Source of the DNA: Pyrinomonadaceae bacterium
Lineage (GTDB): Bacteria; Acidobacteriota; Blastocatellia; Pyrinomonadales; Pyrinomonadaceae
Assembly (NCBI GenBank): GCA_021228405.1
Contig: JAJQRF010000008.1
Location: 124,001 to 188,000 of the forward strand
Length of the DNA stretch: 64,000 nucleotides
Direction: 5' to 3'
Shown here: positions 50,632 to 58,463 of the stretch, piece by piece
Numbering within the stretch: the first letter of the stretch is position 1
Layout of the letters: every line of letters starts with the position of its first letter
Translations under genes and position numbers: made by a program
Notes under the pieces: model-generated
The model's database searches: none
What the model was told of the DNA's origin: nothing
What the model saw: only the letters and a program-made list of their open reading frames with translations

Positions 50632-51645
50632 TTACTGAAGTTCGACGTAATCGCCCGTGTGAATTTCCTGCGCCGTCCGCGTAATCAGTGCGGTCGCTGT
50701 CTTTTCCTTCACGTTCAGGATCACGATCTCACCGACGATCTTGCGAATTGCCGGACGACCTTCTTTCGCTTCTGCCGTCGTTTCAACGCGTCCGCGTGCC
50801 GTTTCGCCGGTTTTACGCGCTGCCTGATTCGAGAATTTTCCGCCGCGATAGGTGTTGCTCTGATAGCTGTCATCGCGCGCACTGACCGATTCATCCAGCA
50901 CCTTCGTAAAAATGTTTCCCTTGCCGAGCGGACGGAAAACCGTCAGATAGTCGCCGGCTTTGACGTTGTCTTCCGCGCCAAGGTCGATGTAAACGATCTG
51001 TTCACGTCCGAGCAATTCCTGACCGTCACGCGCCATAAAAATTCTGCCGCCCGCTTTCCCGTTCGGTTCGCTGAAAATATCAAGCCCGGGACGATTGACA
51101 AATTCGGGAGCAGTTCGCGCCTGAAACGGTTCGACTAAATCACCGAGCATAAGATTGTCGCAGGACATCTTTACACGCACTACCGAAACTTCATTCTTAA
51201 CCCTGACAACTTCGACACTGCCGACTTCCTGCACGTAAAATCCGAGATTGCCGTCCTTTTTCGTCCATTTCGTTTCGACCCGTCCGCGCGGACGCACGAC
51301 TGCAAACTTATCGCCGACCTGCACACCTTTACCCGCGCCCATACTGATATACAAATAATCATCCTGTGCGAAGATGTGCCCGTCCTGTTCGTTTACCGCA
51401 CCGACGATTTTGTTCGCCGTGTTGACAGGGGCGCGCTGCACATAACCCGCGCAGTAAAGATTGCTTCCCAAAGCGACCGCAACTTTTTTATCGGACTGAC
51501 TTCCGACCGGACGCGGTTCAACCACGGTTGTCGGTGCCGACGATCTCGTCTGCTTGCCGAGCTGTGCAAAACCGACCGCCGTTAATGCGAAAAGAACTAA
51601 AAAAGATGTTCCGATAGTTCTGGTATAAAAATTCTGAAATTTCAC
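50632..51645 (-). CDS. Hypothetical exported protein with FlgT-like C-terminal features
   Basis: 337 aa with a signal peptide ending near VGFAQ. Two similar strand-rich modules with GKGVQVGDKFAVVRPRG and EDNVKAGDYLTVFRPLG and conserved GDY/GDL turns resemble the C-terminal domain of FlgT and related exported proteins. I would not assign a flagellar role, since no flagellar genes are near. The 90-nt gap to the next gene suggests cotranscription. Confidence 0.65.
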   Translation of the reverse strand: MKFQNFYTRTIGTSFLVLFALTAVGFAQLGKQTRSSAPTTVVEPRPVGSQSDKKVAVALGSNLYCAGYVQRAPVNTANKIVGAVNEQDGHIFAQDDYLYISMGAGKGVQVGDKFAVVRPRGRVETKWTKKDGNLGFYVQEVGSVEVVRVKNEVSVVRVKMSCDNLMLGDLVEPFQARTAPEFVNRPGLDIFSEPNGKAGGRIFMARDGQELLGREQIVYIDLGAEDNVKAGDYLTVFRPLGKGNIFTKVLDESVSARDDSYQSNTYRGGKFSNQAARKTGETARGRVETTAEAKEGRPAIRKIVGEIVILNVKEKTATALITRTAQEIHTGDYVELQ

Positions 51646-51778
51646 GATTTGCTCCTTAATTTAGATGCTTGAATTGAAAAATTGCCTTCTGATGTAGGAT
51701 GAAAGGATTTGAAAACAAATGTCATCGTCCGTCTGGAATGGACAACTAATATCGTAACCTTTTAGTTAAACAATCGTC

Positions 51779-51798
51779 AACTATTATTTTTAATAGTT
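51779..51798. promoter_or_regulatory. AACTATTA-TTTT-TAATAGTT palindrome
   Basis: An 8-bp perfect inverted repeat with a 4-nt loop, ~130 nt upstream of the start at 51645. It lies in the 264-bp AT-rich region between that gene and the tRNA. It could be an operator. A single copy only. Confidence 0.35.
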
Positions 51799-51909
51799 AA
51801 ACAAGATTTATTGTGCAAATTTCAAAAAATTAGGTTTCGCCGCTTGCACAATTAAAAATGATTTTGTAGTATTTTCGCTTGCGCTTCAGTTGCTGAACTG
51901 AATGCTCAA

Positions 51910-51985
<76 letters not shown>

Positions 51986-51998
51986 GAAATTATAAAAA

Positions 51999-52036
51999 GA
52001 AAAAAGGCTGTCCTGAAGGACAGCCTTTTTCTTTTG
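51999..52036. terminator. Bidirectional terminator between tRNA-Thr and CHAT gene
   Basis: AAAAAGGCTGTCC (52001-52013), loop TGAA, GGACAGCCTTTTT (52018-52030). It serves the tRNA on the plus strand and the CHAT operon on the minus strand. Confidence 0.9.
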
Positions 52037-52044
52037 TGGGAGTT

Positions 52045-54918
52045 TTATTTCCAATTGCCGTAGAGGACAAAGGGCGACCAATAGAATGGGTGTGCATAGT
52101 TTTTATTTTTGGAAATATTGACTTGCGCGAGTCTGAGCGACTCGGCTTTGTCGTATTTTTCCACCTCGAACAGACGATAGAATTCCGTCATAAACTTTGA
52201 AGTGGAAATGTCCGCAACCGACCAGAGAGTGCCGATCACGGCTTTTGCGCCTTGCTTTTGTGCCATTGTTGCAAAACTTTCAAATTCTGCGCCGTCAACG
52301 CTGAAATTTGCCGTGTTGCAGGCGGACATTATCAAAATCTCCGCATTGTCCAGATTCTGTTTTGAAAAGGTTTGCATTGTATATTTACGGTTCTGCCCGC
52401 CGCCGAGCAGGAGAAACGATTTTGAATTATCGCCCGTGTTGAGGACGAAATGACTGGTCAGGTGAATCAGCTTGTATTTTTTCAGTGCGTCCTCGAAAAC
52501 TTCCTGCGTAAATTCTTCATCAGCCACTTTTTTGCCTCTGATAATTCCCTTTTTGCAGGTCGAGTTGATAATGAGGCGTTTTTCGTCTTCAAAGATACAA
52601 TCCAATTCGTTTTTAGCGATCGGCAAACTCGAAAGGTCTTCAAACGGTTTTGAGGAAGCAAAGCCGATGGCGGGAGATTTGAATGTTTTCGGCATCAGGA
52701 TTTTTTCTTCGCTCGCGAGAGTCAGTTGAATATTCGCAAATCTTTGAACCAGATAGTTTTTGCCGTCGAATAAAGCCGGAATGGAAATGTAACGCAGAAC
52801 GCCGTCGAGCGACCAGACAATCTTTCTGATGTTCGGCGACAAAATGTCATTTTCAAGAGGCTTTACGAGAATGTCGTAAAGTTTTTTCCCTTCGACCTGC
52901 GGGTTTCTTTCGAGGTCGGTCAGCGAATTACGAAACTCGAAAACGAGTTTGTTGAGAGTTTCGCGCGGTATTTTTTGCGTGTAAACCTTTTGCGTTTGAT
53001 CGTTGGTCGCGATGAGGCTGACGCTGTTGGCGGTAGCGAGAGTCGAAACGAACAATATTTCCGACATATTTACGTTTTGCGCTTTCAGTTCTTCGATCAA
53101 AATCTGCGTCGGGGAAAAATCGTCGCGCGGCGGTCTTTCCGCATTATCTTGGGGTGAGGACTTTTTTCCGAGTTTATTTTTCACTCCTTGCAAAAGCATT
53201 TCTTCCGATCTCGTATAATTGACGGCGTTGAGTTTGGCTTCTCCGCGCACATAATCGTTGTATTCCTTTTCCTTTATGAAACGTAAGACCTGTTCGGCTT
53301 CGGAGATTCTGCCGTCTTTGATGAGTAAATCGGCTAATTTGCGGAAGGCATCGTTGAAAGATTCGCGGAAATTTTCCTGAATTTCCCTGTCGAGATTTTG
53401 AAGCTGAACATATTTTACCGATTGAATGGTATTGATCGCCCATTTCCCGTAAAGAACGGCGGACGTTTCATCGCCGTTCGATTCGTAAAAATACATCAGA
53501 TTGATGAGATTTCGCGCCTGATTGAGATCGCTCTGAAGCGTGGTATTGATCGACAAAGCATCTTCACAGGTCGAAATTGCCAGCGTGTATTCCTTCTGCG
53601 CAAAGTAAATTACGCCGAGATTATTTAAAACCTGCGCCAGATCGGAGAGATCGTTCTCGCGCTCGAATAAGGTTTTCGCCTGTTCGTAGAAAGGTTTGGC
53701 GGTGAGGTAATCTTTGGCGTAATAATGGGCATTCCCGGTGAACATTTGGACTTCGGCGAGTTCAGCGTCATTGTCCGTAAGCAAGGTGTTGGCTCTGCTG
53801 AAAAAATTGAGGGCTTTTTCCTTTTGGCTTTTCATATAAAGTTTGCCCGAAACCTTATTGAAAATCCCTCTGACGTAGTTTGGCGAAGTGTCGGAAACGG
53901 TTAAAGAGGTCATAATCTCCCCGGCTTTTCGGCTGTCGCCGAGATCGAAATAAATATCGGCGAGCTTTAACGAAGCCAGCAAGTTTTCGGAAATCGTTTC
54001 GGTAAAATTCGTTCGGACATTTTCCAGAATCGTGATCGCATTCTCGATATTGTTGAGCTTTAAGGAAGTTTCCGCCTGATTGATATAAACTGACGGCAAT
54101 GTTTGTTTTTCACCGATCCTTTCAAGCTTCAACTGTTCGAATATCCGCACCGCGCTGGTTTGGGCTTCGCCGCTTTTCTGAAAATTTCCCGTTTTGTAAT
54201 AGGCGATCCCGAGTTCTTTGAGAAACAATCCTTCGAGGTGTTTATCCTGAATTTCGGATGCCGACGTTCTGATTCTTTCAAAAACCGTGACGGCATCCGA
54301 ATATTTTTTGAGCAGATTGTAAGAAACGCCGAGATAATAATTCGTCAGAAACGATTTATATCTCACTCCCCGGTCTTGCGGCAAAGCCTGATAGATGCCC
54401 AGCGCGGAAAGGTAATCGGTAACGGCACTCGCGCTGCTGTTATTCAGCCTTTCGGACGTGGCTTTGTCGTAAAAATATTTTGCTTTTTCAAATTGTTCGA
54501 TGAAAACCGAATCCTGTTCCGTCGCAGTCCGGCTTTCGACTTCCAAAACGTAATTACCGTCGTTTTTGAGCATCGTCTGCCGGTCGTCAACCCATTTGAC
54601 CTGCAACAGGTAAGTTCCTGTCGTGCTCGCTTTAAACGGCAAAAACTCGAACCCGCTGTTCAAGTTTTCGCTATCGGTCGATTTGATTTCCCTGCCGCCC
54701 TCGAATAAACGAAGTTCGACATCAACGCCGTTTTGCCTTGCTGAGATCAGAAAATAGTCTGCCGAACCTTTATTTATGACAAATTGGTGACATTCATTTT
54801 TCTTAAGAGGAAAAGCCGCGTTTGCGTTCAATTCCCCCTTGGACTCACAGGCATTTGCTGTTGCAAATGCCGTCAGAAGAAACAAAAAACTAAATAAAAT
54901 AAATTTGAAGTATCTCAT
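52045..54918 (-). CDS. CHAT-domain caspase-like protein with PPC-like and TPR domains
   Basis: 957 aa, AAGGTGG before the ATG, and a signal peptide ending TANA. Residues ~30-125 form a PPC-like beta-sandwich, ~130-540 are TPR repeats, and ~640-957 a CHAT domain. The caspase-type dyad is intact: His823 in LTSHFVLN and Cys867 in MSACNTANF. The family's C-terminal HPFYWSPFVLYG is present. CHAT proteases cleave specific protein partners, including gasdermins and other death effectors. Here the signal peptide implies export to the periplasm. Second gene of an operon under the shared ECF-type promoter at 55753. Confidence 0.92.
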   Translation of the reverse strand: MRYFKFILFSFLFLLTAFATANACESKGELNANAAFPLKKNECHQFVINKGSADYFLISARQNGVDVELRLFEGGREIKSTDSENLNSGFEFLPFKASTTGTYLLQVKWVDDRQTMLKNDGNYVLEVESRTATEQDSVFIEQFEKAKYFYDKATSERLNNSSASAVTDYLSALGIYQALPQDRGVRYKSFLTNYYLGVSYNLLKKYSDAVTVFERIRTSASEIQDKHLEGLFLKELGIAYYKTGNFQKSGEAQTSAVRIFEQLKLERIGEKQTLPSVYINQAETSLKLNNIENAITILENVRTNFTETISENLLASLKLADIYFDLGDSRKAGEIMTSLTVSDTSPNYVRGIFNKVSGKLYMKSQKEKALNFFSRANTLLTDNDAELAEVQMFTGNAHYYAKDYLTAKPFYEQAKTLFERENDLSDLAQVLNNLGVIYFAQKEYTLAISTCEDALSINTTLQSDLNQARNLINLMYFYESNGDETSAVLYGKWAINTIQSVKYVQLQNLDREIQENFRESFNDAFRKLADLLIKDGRISEAEQVLRFIKEKEYNDYVRGEAKLNAVNYTRSEEMLLQGVKNKLGKKSSPQDNAERPPRDDFSPTQILIEELKAQNVNMSEILFVSTLATANSVSLIATNDQTQKVYTQKIPRETLNKLVFEFRNSLTDLERNPQVEGKKLYDILVKPLENDILSPNIRKIVWSLDGVLRYISIPALFDGKNYLVQRFANIQLTLASEEKILMPKTFKSPAIGFASSKPFEDLSSLPIAKNELDCIFEDEKRLIINSTCKKGIIRGKKVADEEFTQEVFEDALKKYKLIHLTSHFVLNTGDNSKSFLLLGGGQNRKYTMQTFSKQNLDNAEILIMSACNTANFSVDGAEFESFATMAQKQGAKAVIGTLWSVADISTSKFMTEFYRLFEVEKYDKAESLRLAQVNISKNKNYAHPFYWSPFVLYGNWK

Positions 54919-54929
54919 AAACCACCTTT

Positions 54930-55703
54930 TTATTTGTAGACCGTAAGTCCGCCGCCGCCGTTTCCGCCGACTACGACGGTGCCGCCGCCGCCTGTGTTGA
55001 CGGTCGTTCCGCTTCCCGAACCGCCGCCGCCGCCATTGTCAACTCTTTCATTTTTCGATTCGGCGTTCTTACTGCCGAAATGAAATTCGGAGTTTGTAAA
55101 ATAATCGAGATTGCTTTGATTTCTCGAAGCATTGAGTGTGTTTGCCAAGGCAAGATTGAGAGCCAACGCCTGACGGCAATGCTCTGCCGCCGCTTCTTCA
55201 TTTCCCTGTTCATACGCGATGATGCCGAGATTATTTAAGACCTGCGCCAAACCCGCATTATCTCTGCTCAAGCTAAAATACCCTTTTGCTTCCTGAAAAT
55301 ACAGTTCCGCCATTCTCAGATCGTTGGCATAATAATAAGCGATTCCCGTAAACATTTTGATCTGTGCCGATTCCGCCTCGTTGCGGTCAAAGTTTCGCGC
55401 CGCAACGTTAAAATATTCGAGAGCCTGCGCGAAGGAATTTTTCATATAAAGCTTTCCGCTGACCTTGTTGAAATGTCCCTGTAAATTAACGTCGATTTCG
55501 GGATTGCGAACGATTATTTTCTTCGCTTCCAGTAAATATTCTTCGGCGGTTTCGATCTGATCCATATCAAAACTCGTATCCGCTTTTACGATCAAAGTTG
55601 CCAATTCACTTTCTTCTGCCGTAGGAGTTTGGGCATTTGCGTGGAAGACCGTGAACGCGGTAATTGCAAAAAACAATATTGTGAAAACTGCTTGCTTCAA
55701 CAT
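54930..55703 (-). CDS. Exported TPR protein, truncated paralogue of the CHAT protein
   Basis: 257 aa, GAGGTG before the ATG, and a signal peptide ending HANAQ. Its TPR region (~60-215) closely matches the middle of the CHAT protein 12 nt downstream: both have FNKVSGKLYMK, MFTG..YYA.D and LAQVLNNLG in the same order. Where the CHAT domain would begin, this protein instead ends in a Gly/Ser-rich tail (GGGGGSGSGTTVNTGGGGTV). It may be an adaptor, a decoy or a regulator of the CHAT protein. That is inference. Confidence 0.82.
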   Translation of the reverse strand: MLKQAVFTILFFAITAFTVFHANAQTPTAEESELATLIVKADTSFDMDQIETAEEYLLEAKKIIVRNPEIDVNLQGHFNKVSGKLYMKNSFAQALEYFNVAARNFDRNEAESAQIKMFTGIAYYYANDLRMAELYFQEAKGYFSLSRDNAGLAQVLNNLGIIAYEQGNEEAAAEHCRQALALNLALANTLNASRNQSNLDYFTNSEFHFGSKNAESKNERVDNGGGGGSGSGTTVNTGGGGTVVVGGNGGGGLTVYK

Positions 55704-55752
55704 TAAGTCACCTCGATTTGTTTGGGTTTATTGGGTAAATCCTGCTTCTATC

Positions 55753-55783
55753 TATAATTGGCAATTTCACGAAAAGGTTTCAC
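55753..55783 (-). promoter_or_regulatory. Shared ECF-type promoter, TPR-CHAT operon
   Basis: On the minus strand: GTGAAAC (55783-55777), spacer CTTTTCGTGAAATTGCC of exactly 17 nt, then AATTATA (55759-55753). The start codon is 50 nt further on. The same layout occurs at 58255, 60954 and 62326. Confidence 0.75.
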
Positions 55784-55938
55784 ACTTTTTTACTGTAATT
55801 TTAGAAATTTTTAGAATTCATCCCGCAAATGCTTTTTTAGGCGTTCAAAATCGCTCCGCCACACAGCTTTTTTCAGCAAATAATCTTCTTTAAGAAGAAA
55901 CTCCAACCTCTCTAAAATCCTTTGCACGACAGACTCCG

Positions 55939-55965
55939 AAAAAAAATGGGGCGGTTTCCCGCCCC
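55939..55965 (-). terminator. Terminator of the M4 protease gene
   Basis: GGGGCGG and CCGCCCC (55948-55954 with 55959-55965) form a 7-bp GC stem around a 4-nt loop. On the minus strand TTTTTTTT follows. Confidence 0.85.
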
Positions 55966-56009
55966 GAATAATACAACCAGCTTTTATTTTATGAAGAGAG
56001 AACTTCTAA

Positions 56010-58067
56010 TTACGGGCATTGAAGAGTTGCCTGTAATGCTTCCATTCGACGGCTTTGCCCGGTCGTTCCGGCAGTTGCCCCGTCAGACACCCACGGCAGC
56101 CATCCGAGATAAGCGACGTGCGCCCTGTAGTTGACGTGACAATTTGCGGGAGCATTAAGCAGTTTGACCTCCAGGGCTTCCATCTGCTGACCTAACAACC
56201 AGCTCGACGAACCCGCCGTTGCACCGTTTGAAACCCACGAATGCCATCCTTGATTGGACATATGCGCACGATAGGTGACACCGACTCCGGGAAGATTGCT
56301 GATATACATCTGCGTTGCACGCATCGGGCGGCTTTGTCCCGTCGTTCCGGCAGTTGCACCATTGGCGACCCACGGGAGCCAGGTATTGAAGATTCCGACT
56401 TTGACCCGGGCGCGGTAGTTGATGTTTCCGCACGCACCGACACCGACCATACACCACGATTTCGCAACCGCGTCGATTTCAGGCTGTCCGTATAAAGCGG
56501 TCGCGGCACTGATGGTCGCATTTCTCGCACCGAGGAAGGTCGTGCTCGAAGTCATAAAATTGGTCAAAGCGTAATACCAGATCGCCGCGGCACGGTCGGC
56601 ACCGATTCCCGTCATCGAACCGCCGAGGTGATGCGTTCCGCCCTGCGAAAGCAGATAGAACTCTTTATTGGCGATACCCGACGAATAGTGCACGTCCATT
56701 CCGTTGTAATATTCCGAGAAATGATCGACCGAACTGCCGTCGCCGTGCGGATTATCCATATATCGGAGCGCGTCGCCGGTTCCGTTGCCGGGCGTGTAGA
56801 TTTCTTCGCCAACCTTCCAGTTATTTCCGCTTGCGCCTTTTGCATAACGTTCGACCATATTTCCGAAAATGTCCGAAACCGCTTCATTCAAACCGCCCGA
56901 CTGACCGCTGTAGATAAGTCCTGCGGAAAACTGCGTGACACCGTGCGTCAATTCGTGTCCGACCACATCGAGCGAAACGAGCGGCGAGAAAGTGACACCG
57001 TTTCCGTCGCCGTAGGTCATCGAGTTGCCATTCCAGAAAGCGTTGTTGTAGTTCGTTCCGTAATGAACTTTCGACGGTAAAAGATTCGTCGAACCGTTGA
57101 CGGCTGAAACGCTCAAAGGTCCGCCGCTTCCGTTGACACCGTTTCTGCCGAAAACATTACCGTAATATTCGAGAGTTTTTTCCGCGCCCCAGTGTGCATC
57201 GACGGCGGCTCTCTGCACCGGAGCATTCCACACGCTGTCAGGGTCAGTGAAACGAACGGAAGTGCTTCCGTTAAATGTTCCGATTTTGCGGTTCAGATTT
57301 TCCAAATAATAAAGTCCGTTATATCTGAAAGCCGTAAACGCAACGTTTCCGCTGTAGAGCGACGAACCCGTGTTCGTGACGCTTTGCGTTTGAATGTTGT
57401 CATAGCTGAAAACGAATTCGCCGTTTTCCGCGTCGATAAAGTAAACGGGCATCCGCGGTTCGTCGCCTTCTTTACGCACGTCGATCTGCTCGAATTGGAT
57501 TTTGTAAGTCAGTTTCGGCGCGGTCTGACAGCTTTCTTTTGCTTGCAGATCGCTTTTCGGAGCATAGATGACTAATTCGGGCGCAACGTCTTTGGATGGT
57601 CCGCAACCTTCACAGCCTTCAAATTCCATCGCTTTGCGAACGGCTTCGTCTGCCGAAATGCGCGGTTCGACTTCGATCTTGGCTTCATCGACTTCAACCG
57701 CGACATCGTTCGTCACGTCGAAAAGTTCGCCGTTCCTGTCAAGGTGAACGATCGCTTCGCCGCCGAAGACGGGAATGCCGCGATAAAGCTGTTGGACTTT
57801 CGTGTGAACCAAGCCGAGTTCGTCACGATTCATCGAGAGCACTTCAAATTTAGTCGGCGACGTGCCTTCTCTGTCTTCTTCCTTGCCCATTTCTTCGTCT
57901 AAATACTTGAAGCTTGTCGTTTTGATTCTTTCATACTCTTCCGAGCCTTTTTCGATTCCCGTAATTTTGATGCTTTGTTTGATCTGCGCCTGTGCCGATA
58001 AGGGAAGCATCGTCAAAAATAGTGCCGAAATTAAAACCACAGTGATTGCCGAAATTAGTTTTTTCAT
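56010..58067 (-). CDS. Thermolysin-like M4 metalloprotease with three ChW repeats
   Basis: 685 aa, AAGGAGA before the ATG, and a signal peptide ending SAQAQ. An FTP/PepSY-type propeptide (~30-220) precedes the M4 catalytic domain: HELTH at 371-375 and the third zinc ligand Glu395 in GLNEAVSD. Residues ~553-685 hold three ChW-type repeats (for example YLGWLPWVSDGATAGTTGQS), a module best known from Clostridia and Streptomyces surface proteins. It is a secreted endopeptidase, likely anchored or targeted by the repeats. It has its own ECF-type promoter and the conserved leader RNA motif. Confidence 0.93.
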   Translation of the reverse strand: MKKLISAITVVLISALFLTMLPLSAQAQIKQSIKITGIEKGSEEYERIKTTSFKYLDEEMGKEEDREGTSPTKFEVLSMNRDELGLVHTKVQQLYRGIPVFGGEAIVHLDRNGELFDVTNDVAVEVDEAKIEVEPRISADEAVRKAMEFEGCEGCGPSKDVAPELVIYAPKSDLQAKESCQTAPKLTYKIQFEQIDVRKEGDEPRMPVYFIDAENGEFVFSYDNIQTQSVTNTGSSLYSGNVAFTAFRYNGLYYLENLNRKIGTFNGSTSVRFTDPDSVWNAPVQRAAVDAHWGAEKTLEYYGNVFGRNGVNGSGGPLSVSAVNGSTNLLPSKVHYGTNYNNAFWNGNSMTYGDGNGVTFSPLVSLDVVGHELTHGVTQFSAGLIYSGQSGGLNEAVSDIFGNMVERYAKGASGNNWKVGEEIYTPGNGTGDALRYMDNPHGDGSSVDHFSEYYNGMDVHYSSGIANKEFYLLSQGGTHHLGGSMTGIGADRAAAIWYYALTNFMTSSTTFLGARNATISAATALYGQPEIDAVAKSWCMVGVGACGNINYRARVKVGIFNTWLPWVANGATAGTTGQSRPMRATQMYISNLPGVGVTYRAHMSNQGWHSWVSNGATAGSSSWLLGQQMEALEVKLLNAPANCHVNYRAHVAYLGWLPWVSDGATAGTTGQSRRMEALQATLQCP

Positions 58068-58149
58068 TTTTTATCTCCTTAATTTTATTAGTCGGTGCTT
58101 TGCCTGATCGAAGATAAAAAAACGGTCGTTAGCTTCAAATCAAACAAAG

Positions 58150-58195
58150 ACGATTTACGTGAAATCCGGTAGTCATTTAGCCGATGCGCCGGATT
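58150..58195 (-). ncRNA. Conserved leader RNA motif, copy 1 (M4 protease)
   Basis: On the minus strand: AATCCGG, then the 18-nt loop CGCATCGGCTAAATGACT (58188-58171), A, CCGGATT, a 4-nt link and GTAAATCGT (58158-58150). The 7-bp stem is perfect. The start codon is ~85 nt downstream. The loop and GTAAATCGT are identical in the copies at 60800 and 63107 while the stem sequence differs. Possibly a riboswitch or a protein-binding leader; no known class recognised. Confidence 0.75.
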
Positions 58196-58256
58196 CTTTT
58201 TAACTGAAATTTATGGATTTCCAACCATTTGTTATGGAATTTTAACCATCTGTTAT
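58194..58256 (-). repeat. Two to three tandem 21-nt units in the M4 leader
   Basis: Minus-strand units ATAACAGATGGTTAAAATTCC-type at 58236-58256 and 58215-58235 share 15 of 21 positions. A weaker third unit (58194-58214) runs into the RNA motif. The period equals that of the long arrays in the window. Confidence 0.55.
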
Positions 58257-58285
58257 TAATAGACATTTTTTAGAAAAGGTTTCAC
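58255..58285 (-). promoter_or_regulatory. Shared ECF-type promoter, M4 protease gene
   Basis: Minus strand: GTGAAAC (58285-58279), spacer CTTTTCTAAAAAATGTC of 17 nt, then TATTAAT (58261-58255). A transcript would start near 58248 and include the tandem units and the RNA motif. Confidence 0.72.
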
Positions 58286-58355
58286 AAAAAAATTAACGGA
58301 ACGAAAAAAATTTTCACTCCGTTCTTTGATTCTCCGAACCGATGAAATAAATAAG

Positions 58356-58448
58356 CAGAAACGCGACTGCGAGGGAGTGTGCCGAACGATTCCGGAGTCC
58401 AAATTCCGGATTGGAAATCGAATCACACTCCTTCGCAGTCGCGTTTCT
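58356..58448. repeat. 25-bp inverted repeat
   Basis: Left arm AGAAACGCGACTGCGAGGGA plus GTGTG and right arm CACACTCCTTCGCAGTCGCG plus TTTCT differ at one position (a G-U pair in RNA). The 42-nt loop contains a smaller ATTCCGGA/TTCCGGAT repeat. It lies right after the stop of the lectin gene at 58464 and could end its transcript. Confidence 0.75.
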
Positions 58449-58463
58449 TCCTGACTGGCAATA

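Larger units (their letters stand above)
55704..56009. other. 306-bp intergenic region with ECF-type promoter and terminator
   Basis: It contains the promoter of the TPR-CHAT operon (55753-55783) and the terminator of the M4 protease gene (55939-55965). The rest is AT-rich with no gene. Confidence 0.7.
58068..58463. other. 396-bp region: leader of M4 gene, ECF-type promoter and long hairpin
   Basis: Reading on the minus strand toward the M4 gene: the 25-bp inverted repeat (58356-58448), the promoter (58255-58285), two to three tandem 21-nt units (58194-58256), the conserved RNA motif (58150-58195), about 70 nt of leader with AACGACCGTTTTTTT, and the ribosome site. Confidence 0.7.
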
